This document shows positions 57,430-64,000 of a DNA stretch of 64,000 nt, piece after piece. Position numbers and translations under genes: made by a program. The stretch comes from Bowmanella pacifica. Lineage in GTDB: Bacteria; Pseudomonadota; Gammaproteobacteria; Enterobacterales; Alteromonadaceae. The notes beneath the pieces were generated by a model. The model saw only the letters and a program-made list of their open reading frames with translations, was not told the DNA's origin and did not search any database. The stretch covers positions 62,001 through 126,000 of the forward strand of contig NZ_BMLS01000005.1 in assembly GCF_014645355.1 (NCBI RefSeq), in the 5' to 3' direction. Positions within the stretch are counted from its first letter, which is position 1. Each line of letters opens with the position of its first letter.

Positions 57430-58986
57430 ATGCGTTTGGAGATCAGCTGTCAGGATCGCCTTGGGATCACCCAGGATGTGCTGGATATATTGGTTGAATA
57501 TGAGATCAACCTGCGTGGCATAGAGATCGACAGCAGCGGCAAGATTTTTTTGCATTTTCCTAATGTCGAATTTGCTGAGTTTCAGCATTTGATGCCCAAG
57601 ATTCGTCGTATTGACGGCATTGAGGATGTCAAAACCACCCCTTTTATGCCTATTGAGCGTGAGCAAAACCAGCTTAGAGCGTTGCTACGCACACTCCCGG
57701 ATCCGGTTTTTTCCATTGATAGTCGTGGCGATATCCTGCTAGTTAATGAAGCGGCGGTTTCCAGCCTGGAAAGTACGCAAGAGGAACTGGTAGGTAAAGA
57801 TATCACCGAGTTTATAAAAGGGTTCAACTTTGGTCGTTGGTTGGATGGCAAGCAGGTGCTGGCGCAAACCCAAAAGGTCAAATTTATCGAACAAGACTTT
57901 TTAGCCGATATTTTGCCGGTCATGGTGGCGGATGGAGAAGCAGATTCTGTGCTGGCGGGGGCTGTGTTGCTGCTGAAGTCCGAGTATCGTCTGGGACAGC
58001 AGTTAACCGTCTTTCATCAGGCAAGCGGTGATTCTTTCAACGAAATTCATGCCAGCAGTGCGCAAATGAAAAAGGTGGTTCGGGAAGCTAAGAAAATGGC
58101 CGAGCTGGACGCACCGATTTTACTGGTGGGCGAAACGGGGACAGGTAAAGAAATGATGGCCAGGGCCTGTCATCAGGCCAGCCGCCGGCGAGGGCATGAG
58201 TTTGTGGTACTGAATTGCGCCTCGATGCCTGACGATATGGCCGAACAGGAACTCTTTGGTTATGGACAGGGCGCTTATGGGCAAAGTGAGGCAAAGAGTG
58301 GATTGCTGGAGCAAGCAGAAAACGGCACGTTGTTTTTAGATGAAGTAGGTGACATGTCGTTGTCATTGCAGGCAAAGCTGCTGCGCGTGTTACAGGACGG
58401 CACTTATCGGCGGGTAGGAGATACCCGCGAGTTGCTTGTAAATGTGCGCATTATCGGCACTACCCAAAAAGACCTGGCGCAAATGGTTGTCGAGGGACGT
58501 TTTCGCGAAGACTTGTATTACCGGCTTAATGTATTGAGCCTGGCTATCCCGTCGCTGCGGGAAAGGAAAACCGATGTGATTGGTTTAGCTGAACATTTTT
58601 TGAAAAGCCAAAGCGTCAAGTTAGGTCGTCGACCGCCTAAGCTTAACAAGTCCTGTGTCGAGTTTCTGCAGGGTTATCCCTGGCCGGGAAATGTGCGGCA
58701 GTTGGAGAATGCTTTATATCGGGCCCTGACCCTTTTGGAGCGTGATGAGTTGGGCAAGGAAGATATCCAATTGCCTGATACCGTGGCCAGCTCGGGTTAC
58801 TTTTCCAGTGAAATAGAAGGCACCCTGGATCAAGAGGTTAAGCGCTTTGAGAAGGATTTGCTACGCCGTCTTTATCCGGCTTACCCAAGTACCAGGCAGT
58901 TAGCCCGTAAGTTAGGGCTGAGTCACACTGCTATTGCCAATAAATTGCGTGAATACGGCATCAGTAAAAAAACCGTCAAGGTATAG
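57430..58986 (+). CDS. tyrR: Aromatic amino acid transcriptional regulator TyrR
   Basis: 518 residues: N-terminal ACT domain (MRLEISCQDRLGITQDVLDIL), PAS domain (about 80-190), AAA+ domain with Walker A GETGTGKE (about 234-241) and Walker B TLFLDEV, and C-terminal Fis-type HTH (STRQLARKLGLSHTAIANKL). The GAFTGA loop is replaced by GAYGQS, typical of TyrR, which works with sigma-70. ATG 57430 aligns with the E. coli start. It responds to Tyr, Phe and Trp. Confidence 0.96.
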   Translation: MRLEISCQDRLGITQDVLDILVEYEINLRGIEIDSSGKIFLHFPNVEFAEFQHLMPKIRRIDGIEDVKTTPFMPIEREQNQLRALLRTLPDPVFSIDSRGDILLVNEAAVSSLESTQEELVGKDITEFIKGFNFGRWLDGKQVLAQTQKVKFIEQDFLADILPVMVADGEADSVLAGAVLLLKSEYRLGQQLTVFHQASGDSFNEIHASSAQMKKVVREAKKMAELDAPILLVGETGTGKEMMARACHQASRRRGHEFVVLNCASMPDDMAEQELFGYGQGAYGQSEAKSGLLEQAENGTLFLDEVGDMSLSLQAKLLRVLQDGTYRRVGDTRELLVNVRIIGTTQKDLAQMVVEGRFREDLYYRLNVLSLAIPSLRERKTDVIGLAEHFLKSQSVKLGRRPPKLNKSCVEFLQGYPWPGNVRQLENALYRALTLLERDELGKEDIQLPDTVASSGYFSSEIEGTLDQEVKRFEKDLLRRLYPAYPSTRQLARKLGLSHTAIANKLREYGISKKTVKV

Positions 58987-58997
58987 TGGACGCATTG

Positions 58998-59015
58998 CGT
59001 AAATGCTTTGTTACG
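58998..59015. promoter_or_regulatory. TyrR-like box upstream of fahA
   Basis: CGTAAA-TGCTTT-GTTACG: symmetric with the core GTAAA-N6-GTTAC shared with the phhA box. Lies 12 bases after tyrR and about 150 before fahA. Confidence 0.45.
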
Positions 59016-59032
59016 CTGTAATAGACAGTCTG

Positions 59033-59065
59033 GCACGGGGAACAATACCCCGTGCACTTTAATTT
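59033..59065 (+). terminator. Terminator-like hairpin after tyrR
   Basis: GCACGGGG (59033-59040), 7-base loop, CCCCGTGC (59048-59055), followed by ACTTTAATTT. Long stem, weak T-tract. Confidence 0.55.
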
Positions 59066-59166
59066 AGCACTCAGCTATTGTTTAGTAATGATATCCACAT
59101 TAACAGTATGTTCGCCTTTTGTAAGCTTACTGTGCCCAAGAATTTCGAACTAACCAAGAAAGACGT

Positions 59167-60180
59167 ATGAAACTAGCGACACTTAAGAATGACACCCGTG
59201 ATGGACAACTTGTCGTTGTCAGCAAAGATCTCCAATCAGCCGTTGCCGTTACCCATATTGCACCCACTATGCAGTATGCGTTGGATAACTGGGACACCTT
59301 ATCCATGCACCTGCAGGCGACCTATCATGCCTTAAACATCGGCCAGTTGGACGATGTGATGGCGTTTGACTCCAGTTTGTGTGAGTCACCCTTGCCCCGG
59401 GCTTATCAATGGGCAGACGGTAGTGCCTATGTTAATCATGTTGAATTGGTCAGAAAAGCCAGAGGCGCTGAACTCCCCCCGAGCTTCTGGACCGACCCGC
59501 TAATGTATCAAGGGGGCTCGGATGATTTCATCGGTCCAAATGACGATGTCCTGGTGGGAGACGAGAGCTGGGGTATTGATTTTGAGGCTGAAGTTGCGGT
59601 GGTGACTGGTGATGTCCCAATGGGGGTATCCGCACTGGAAGCGGGTAACCACATCCGCTTGGTGATGCTGGTTAACGATGTGTCACTAAGAGGATTGATT
59701 CCACAAGAACTGGCGAAAGGATTTGGTTTTTTCCAGTCTAAGCCCGCCTCGTCTTTTTCTCCTGTTGCAGTTACGCCAGATGAGCTTGGTGATGCTTGGC
59801 AAGGCTTTAAGGTAAAGCACCCCTTGCTCTCCACTCTCAATGGCGCATTGTTTGGTAAGCCAGATGCCGGGGTAGATATGACCTTTGATTTTGGGCAGTT
59901 GATTGCGCATGCAGCAAAAACCCGAAACCTGACTGCCGGCGCCATTATTGGCTCTGGTACCGTGTCTAACAAACAGGGGACGGATTACGGTAGTGCCATT
60001 GAAGATGGCGGGGTGGGGTATTCATGTATCGCCGAGGTACGCATGATTGAAACCATCCGGGATGGACAGCCAAGCACGCCCTTTATGAAGTTTGGCGATA
60101 GAATACGTATCGAAATGCTTGATGAGCAGGGGGCCAGCGTGTTTGGCGCCATTGAACAACAGATCAAAGAGTATCCATAA
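59167..60180 (+). CDS. fahA: Fumarylacetoacetate hydrolase family protein
   Basis: Last step of tyrosine/homogentisate breakdown: fumarylacetoacetate to fumarate and acetoacetate. The 337 residues have the metal-binding pattern IDFEAEVAVVTG and LVNDVSLR, and NLTAGAIIGSGTVSN. ATG follows AAGAAAG. A GTAAGCTTAC palindrome (59121-59130) lies in the upstream region. Neighbouring maiA (one-base overlap) supports the homogentisate pathway role over other FAH-fold activities. hpd and hmgA are not in the window. Confidence 0.92.
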   Translation: MKLATLKNDTRDGQLVVVSKDLQSAVAVTHIAPTMQYALDNWDTLSMHLQATYHALNIGQLDDVMAFDSSLCESPLPRAYQWADGSAYVNHVELVRKARGAELPPSFWTDPLMYQGGSDDFIGPNDDVLVGDESWGIDFEAEVAVVTGDVPMGVSALEAGNHIRLVMLVNDVSLRGLIPQELAKGFGFFQSKPASSFSPVAVTPDELGDAWQGFKVKHPLLSTLNGALFGKPDAGVDMTFDFGQLIAHAAKTRNLTAGAIIGSGTVSNKQGTDYGSAIEDGGVGYSCIAEVRMIETIRDGQPSTPFMKFGDRIRIEMLDEQGASVFGAIEQQIKEYP

Positions 60181-60833
60181 TGAGCATTAAACTATATGGC
60201 TATTGGCGTTCTTCTGCCAGTTACCGGGTGCGCATTGCACTTAATCTCAAAGCTATTGCCTATCAATATGTGCCGGTGCATCTTGTTAAAGATGGCGGCG
60301 AACAACACCAGACTAGCTACCTTGGGTTAAATCCCGCTGAGTTGGTGCCGACACTGGTGGATGAAGACGAAGATATTATTCTTAATCAGTCGCTGGCCAT
60401 CATTGAGTATCTGGATGAGAAATATTCGTCTGGGATAAAGCTTCTGCCTGAGCATAAGTTGCAACGAGCCAGGGTGAGAGCACTGGCGCAAGATATTGCG
60501 GCGGATATTCAACCTTTGGCCAATTTACGCGTACTGCAACATCTGGAGGCGCAATACAAGGTTGATGCTGAAGGGAAAGCGGTTTGGAGTCGCCACTGGA
60601 TTGAAAAGGGATTTGGGGCCATTGAGAAGCGACTGCAGAATACTGCTGGTAAGTACTGTTTTGGTTTTGATTTAAGTTTGGCGGATGTGTGCTTGGTGCC
60701 GCAAATATACAATGCCGTCAGGTTTGGCGTAGATATGGATGCATTTCCATTGATTAAGCGGATCCATGAAAATTGCAATAAGTTGCCCGAGTTCGTGGCG
60801 GCCTTGCCCGAGAACCAGCCTGATGCACAGTAA
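60180..60833 (+). CDS. maiA: Maleylacetoacetate isomerase
   Basis: Zeta-class glutathione transferase, 217 residues, which isomerises maleylacetoacetate to fumarylacetoacetate. The N-terminal thioredoxin-fold has the zeta signature RSSASYRVRIALNLK (catalytic Ser region), followed by QSLAIIEYLDE and a helical C-domain. TAATG overlap with fahA shows co-translation. Confidence 0.96.
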   Translation: MSIKLYGYWRSSASYRVRIALNLKAIAYQYVPVHLVKDGGEQHQTSYLGLNPAELVPTLVDEDEDIILNQSLAIIEYLDEKYSSGIKLLPEHKLQRARVRALAQDIAADIQPLANLRVLQHLEAQYKVDAEGKAVWSRHWIEKGFGAIEKRLQNTAGKYCFGFDLSLADVCLVPQIYNAVRFGVDMDAFPLIKRIHENCNKLPEFVAALPENQPDAQ

Positions 60834-60867
60834 TAAGGCAATGCCCGGCTAGCCGGGCAGAGCACAA

Positions 60868-61335
60868 TTATTGATTTTTGATGGGCAGCTCGGTGGTGTT
60901 CTTCACCTGTTTTAGTGCAAAGGTCGAGCTGAGGTGATCGACGCAGGGCAGGTGAGTAAGCTTACTTTTTAACAGTAACTCGTACTCTTCAATGCTTTCT
61001 ACGACCACTTTAAGTAAATAGTCCTTTTCACCGCTGGTGGTGTGACATTCCACCACTTCGGCGATGTGTTGAACCGCAGCTTCAAAACCATTGAGTGACT
61101 CTTCGTCATGGTTTTTCAGTGTTACATAGATGAAAACGCTGACGCCAAGGTTTAGCTTTTTTCCATCCAGCAGGGTGACTTTGCGCTTGATAATACCGTC
61201 ACTTTCCAGGCGTTTAACCCGGCGCCAACAAGGGGTGTGGGATAGTCCAACCCGTTGACTGAGCTCGGCCATGGAGACGGTGGCGTCTTTTTGTAGTACA
61301 CGCAGAATTTCGCGATCAAATTTATCTAATTTCAT
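60868..61335 (-). CDS. Lrp/AsnC family transcriptional regulator
   Basis: 155 residues: N-terminal winged helix (LDKFDREILRVLQKDATVSMAELSQ and VGLSHTPCWRRVKRL) and C-terminal RAM/ligand domain (about 68-145). ATG 61335 gives the usual Lrp N-terminus; a TTG at 61365 adds 10 residues. Neither start has a good ribosome site. Divergent from the leucine-dehydrogenase-like gene, which is its likely target. Confidence 0.93.
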   Translation of the reverse strand: MKLDKFDREILRVLQKDATVSMAELSQRVGLSHTPCWRRVKRLESDGIIKRKVTLLDGKKLNLGVSVFIYVTLKNHDEESLNGFEAAVQHIAEVVECHTTSGEKDYLLKVVVESIEEYELLLKSKLTHLPCVDHLSSTFALKQVKNTTELPIKNQ

Positions 61336-61444
61336 AAAACACAGGGGGTTTACAAAGTGGCTCAAGGATGCGGAAAAACAAGGCGTTTTTCAACTGAATT
61401 TACTAGGATAAGCCTCCTACTCAGATTCGATTTTTAAGATTGGT

Positions 61445-61518
61445 GTTGCTCATCGAGCCTGGGCTTACGCTAAAGTTAGCAAGACATGTCCTCTGCGCCA
61501 TGCGCTACCATGAGCAAC
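61445..61518. repeat. Inverted repeat in the lrp / leucine dehydrogenase gap
   Basis: GTTGCTCAT (61445-61453) and ATGAGCAAC (61510-61518), a perfect 9-bp dyad 56 bases apart, located in the divergent promoter region. Possible paired binding sites or a leader stem. Confidence 0.5.
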
Positions 61519-61558
61519 AATTTTCTAACATCCCGCTTATCTACAGGGTAATTACTAT

Positions 61559-62611
61559 ATGTCTGTTTTCGATCACAAGGCTTATGACAATCACGAACAA
61601 GTGGCTTTTTTTCATGATGCCAAATCGGGCTTGAAAGCCATTATTGCCGTGCATAACACGAATTTGGGCCCAGCTTTGGGGGGCTGTCGGATGTGGCCTT
61701 ATGCCAGCAGCGAAGAGGCATTGACTGATGTGCTAAGGCTGTCCAAGGGGATGTCCTATAAGTCTGCCATGGCAAATCTCAAGCTGGGCGGCGGCAAGTC
61801 GGTGATTATTGGTGATCCGCGCAAGGACAAGTCTGAAGCGATGATGCTGGCAATGGGCGATTTCATTCAGCAATTGGGCGGAAAGTACATTACTGCCGAA
61901 GATTCAGGTATTGCGGTCAGTGACTTGCAGTTGATGGCGCAGCGCAGCCAGTTTATTGCCGGTACGCAGGCCAAATTCAGATACGACGGTGGCGAAGCCG
62001 ACGGGAATCCTGCGCCCTCTACGGCTTATGGTGTATTTGTTGGACTGCGCGCCTCAGTTCGTCATGCGTTGGGATCTGACTTAAACGGTGTGAAGGTCGC
62101 TATTCAGGGGCTGGGGCACGTTGGCTATCGCTTGGCAGAGCACCTACATAATGAAGGGGCGAAATTGTATGTCACGGACATCTACCCGGATAACCTGGAT
62201 AGGGCAGCGCAGGAATTGGGTGCCACCGTTGTCTCGCCCGATGAGATATTTGGTTTAGATGTGGATGTGTTTGCTCCTTGTGCCATGGGCGCAATCATTA
62301 ATGACAATAGCTTGTCATTGCTTAAGGCTAAAGTGGTGGCGGGCGCTGCCAATAACCAGTTAGCTGAAGAACGCCATGGGCAAATGCTACAAGAGAGAGG
62401 CATCCTGTATGCGCCGGATTATGTCATCAATGCGGGTGGCGTGATTGATATTTATCACCAGAAAATGGATAGCAGTGCAGATGCTATGCGTAAACATATC
62501 GAAGGGATTGGTGACACCTTAGTCGAGATTTATCAGCGTGCTGAGCAACAAGGGTTACCCACTAATCTGGAAGCTAATCAGATGGCCGAAGAACGTTTTC
62601 TGGCCGAATAA
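61559..62611 (+). CDS. Glu/Leu/Phe/Val dehydrogenase (leucine dehydrogenase type)
   Basis: NAD-dependent oxidative deaminase, 350 residues, of the LeuDH/PheDH/ValDH branch. LGGCRMW substrate region, Lys68 and catalytic Lys80 (GGGKSVI), and Rossmann motif GLGHVG (about 180-185). Whether leucine, valine or phenylalanine is preferred cannot be read here; nearby Phe/Tyr/Trp catabolic genes leave phenylalanine open. The gene is divergent from an Lrp-type regulator. Confidence 0.9.
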   Translation: MSVFDHKAYDNHEQVAFFHDAKSGLKAIIAVHNTNLGPALGGCRMWPYASSEEALTDVLRLSKGMSYKSAMANLKLGGGKSVIIGDPRKDKSEAMMLAMGDFIQQLGGKYITAEDSGIAVSDLQLMAQRSQFIAGTQAKFRYDGGEADGNPAPSTAYGVFVGLRASVRHALGSDLNGVKVAIQGLGHVGYRLAEHLHNEGAKLYVTDIYPDNLDRAAQELGATVVSPDEIFGLDVDVFAPCAMGAIINDNSLSLLKAKVVAGAANNQLAEERHGQMLQERGILYAPDYVINAGGVIDIYHQKMDSSADAMRKHIEGIGDTLVEIYQRAEQQGLPTNLEANQMAEERFLAE

Positions 62612-62621
62612 ACCTAAAATG

Positions 62622-62698
62622 ATCCCCGCGCCCTTGCAACCCGCTTGGGCATCGGGGATAATGCGCGCCGCCTAAGAGGCGGCTTTGACGCCTTTTTT
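62622..62698 (+). terminator. Two hairpins and terminator after the dehydrogenase gene
   Basis: First a large hairpin: ATCCCCG (62622-62628) with CGGGGAT (62653-62659), extended by GCCC/GGGC. Then GCCGCC (62667-62672), TAAGA, GGCGGC (62678-62683), with T-run 62693-62698. An alternative GGCG/CGCC stem ends directly at the T-run. Confidence 0.7.
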
Positions 62699-62708
62699 GC
62701 ATATCAAT

Positions 62709-62821
62709 GGTGGTCCTGTCGGTCCTCCCGCAATGATACTTTATGAACCCGGTCAGGCCCGGAAGGGAGCAGCCGCAGTAAAGGACTCATGTGCCGGGAT
62801 GTGGCTGGTGGGACCGCCACC
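62709..62821 (+). ncRNA. ffs: 4.5S signal recognition particle RNA
   Basis: About 113 nt. The Ffh-binding core is conserved: GGTCAGGCCCGGAAGGGAGCAGCC and GTGCCGGGATGTGGCTGG (each seen in segments matching E. coli 4.5S RNA), with terminal arms GGTGG and CCACC. The ends are set by arm pairing and may be off by a few bases. Confidence 0.95.
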
Positions 62822-62822
62822 T

Positions 62823-63101
62823 CTACACTGCTTTTTTCTTCGCGTCGTCTGAGTTTAGATACTTAAGCGCTTTCTCCATCGCTTCGGCTACATTCATTTC
62901 CATTTGCTGTTTTTCACTGGTCGAGATATAGAACGCCATATCAACTTCAAAACGGATATAGCGTGCTGGGCATTGATTCAGTGTCAGGCAGCTTAAATCC
63001 GCAATAAAGTCGTCGTCTTTATCCTTGTGTAAGCCGAGTTTTTCGATTCTCTCCAGCACTAAGTTTTCATAATAGTTATGAATATCATCATCCAGTTTCA
63101 T
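62823..63101 (-). CDS. ComFB-like protein
   Basis: Small soluble helical protein of 92 residues, resembling the ComFB family by pattern: DIHNYYENLVLERIEKL, DDDFIADLSCLTLNQCPARYIRF. Cys38 and Cys44 are the conserved cysteines that bind zinc in some members. Some ComFB homologues have been reported to bind cyclic dinucleotides; I infer this possibility from memory of the family. AGGA precedes the ATG by 7 bases. It ends one base after the ffs RNA on the opposite strand and is divergent from kynA. Confidence 0.75.
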   Translation of the reverse strand: MKLDDDIHNYYENLVLERIEKLGLHKDKDDDFIADLSCLTLNQCPARYIRFEVDMAFYISTSEKQQMEMNVAEAMEKALKYLNSDDAKKKAV

Positions 63102-63218
63102 GTTTAATCCTGTTCACAATTGATTCCAGAAGGCTAGTTGATGAATTGTCATCCAGCCAAGCACAACCGCCATATCATGATGGTAAACTCCAGTTTGTCA
63201 AAATAACGGATAATAATC

Positions 63219-64000
63219 ATGAAAAAGAATGTGGATCCCTGCTATTACGGTGATTACCTGCAATTGGACAAGTTGCTCAGTGCCCAACATCTGCAAAGTG
63301 CCAAGTATGGTGAACCTGCTCACGACGAAACCTTGTTCATTATCGTCCACCAAGTCTACGAGCTCTGGTTTAAGCAAATCCTGCATGAATTGTCTTCGGT
63401 CATTGACGTCTTTTCGGCGCAACAGGTAAAAGATCAGCAACTCACTACTGTGGTTCATAGGTTGAAACGGGTTATCAGTATTCAAGGTTTGCTCAATGAC
63501 CAAATCAGCGTTATGGAAACCATGAGCCCCCAAGAGTTTCTGGCATTTCGCGATTACCTGGTACCTGCATCAGGGTTTCAGAGCATTCAATTTAAGATGC
63601 TGGAAATCGGCTTAGGCTTGAAGCGCGAATTTCGCATCGATTTTGACAAGCAGTCTTTTTATAACCGCCTGGAACAAAAGGACAGAGACTTTCTGGAAGC
63701 CTTGGAAAAGAAAGACAGTTTGTTTGAGTTGACACAACGTTGGTTGGAACGCCTGCCGCTATTGGAGTTTGATGATTTCAAATTCTGGGCATTATATCGC
63801 CAGGCCACAGATAAAATGCTAGCCAGTGATGAAGCCATCATCCAAGGTAATCCCACCCTGAGCGAGAAAGATAGGCGCCAGGAATTAAGAGAGCTGCAAT
63901 CGACCCGTGACACCTTTGCTGCGCTGTGGGATGAGCAAGAATACAGCAACTGGCAAAGTCAGGGGCATTTCAGATTGTCACAGCGCGCCCTGCTCGCGGC
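63219..64000 (+). CDS. kynA: Tryptophan 2,3-dioxygenase, N-terminal part
   Basis: Heme enzyme opening the indole ring of tryptophan, first step of the kynurenine pathway. 260 codons are present before the window edge. Recognised by YYGDYLQLDKLL, the substrate-pocket motif HDETLFIIVHQVYELWFKQIL (about residues 38-58) and SGFQSIQFKMLEIGLG. The proximal heme His lies beyond the window. The protein seems to be of the longer subtype. ATG 63219 with only a weak ribosome site. Confidence 0.93.
   Translation, partial: MKKNVDPCYYGDYLQLDKLLSAQHLQSAKYGEPAHDETLFIIVHQVYELWFKQILHELSSVIDVFSAQQVKDQQLTTVVHRLKRVISIQGLLNDQISVMETMSPQEFLAFRDYLVPASGFQSIQFKMLEIGLGLKREFRIDFDKQSFYNRLEQKDRDFLEALEKKDSLFELTQRWLERLPLLEFDDFKFWALYRQATDKMLASDEAIIQGNPTLSEKDRRQELRELQSTRDTFAALWDEQEYSNWQSQGHFRLSQRALLA

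Noticed and set aside
59031-59050. CTGGCACG resembling a sigma-54 -24 element before fahA
   Set aside because: No -12 element at the right distance; the bases belong to the hairpin after tyrR.
61340-61360. TyrR half-site TGTAAA near the Lrp-family start
   Set aside because: Only one half matches; the second half (GTGTTT) does not fit.

Overview
The window is a gene-dense stretch of chromosome from a gammaproteobacterium, most likely of the order Alteromonadales (relatives of Alteromonas or Shewanella). This is inferred from gene order and protein motifs, not from a search. Supporting signs are the block rseP-bamA-skp-lpxD-fabZ-lpxA-lpxB-rnhB-dnaE-accA-tilS, the block tig-clpP-clpX-lon-hupB-ppiD, the sap/psp/ycjXF/tyrR neighbourhood also known from enterobacteria, and an aromatic amino acid catabolic set (phhAB, fahA, maiA, kynA) typical of marine Alteromonadales. 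No prophage, insertion sequence, integron or CRISPR array was seen. Nearly everything looks like core genome.

Layout. 1-14004 (+): envelope biogenesis, lipid A, DNA replication, fatty acid and tRNA genes, starting inside rseP and ending with tilS. 14023-23865: a signalling and accessory region with a GGDEF diguanylate cyclase, a KefB/C-type antiporter, a membrane histidine kinase whose sensor domain carries the complete set of plant-type ethylene receptor ligand residues, a convergent REC-PAS-GGDEF-EAL regulator, then a patatin-like phospholipase and an MBL-fold hydrolase on the minus strand. 24191-26783 (-): proS and trmO. 26784-31634 (+): an orphan terminator with a possible small RNA, then a Gld-type ABC exporter (ATPase, permease, GldG-like and DUF4340 subunits). 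31745-35759: a DUF2339 polytopic membrane protein, then DUF1415 and folD on the minus strand. 36198-36483 (+): tRNA-Pro, tRNA-Arg, tRNA-His with a clear stable-RNA promoter. 36734-45353 (+): tig, clpP, clpX, lon, hupB, ppiD.

45431-51822 (-): pspF followed without a gap by sapABCDF. Divergent from it, 52032-55947 (+): pspABC, ycjX, ycjF. 56123-60833 (+): phhA, phhB, tyrR, fahA, maiA. Three sites resembling TyrR boxes lie upstream of phhA, tyrR and fahA, which suggests a locally encoded, self-regulating aromatic amino acid regulon. 60868-62611: an Lrp-family regulator divergent from a leucine-dehydrogenase-type enzyme. 62709-62821: the 4.5S SRP RNA. 62823-63101 (-): a ComFB-like protein. 63219 to the window end: the start of kynA.

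The most unusual elements are the ethylene-receptor-like kinase paired tail to tail with a c-di-GMP enzyme, a SapD subunit with Asn in place of the catalytic Walker B Glu, the pspF-sap fusion operon, the leader of phhA (hairpin plus an 8-codon upstream ORF overlapping the start), a terminator whose T-tract touches the tilS start codon, and an orphan terminator upstream of the Gld-type cluster.
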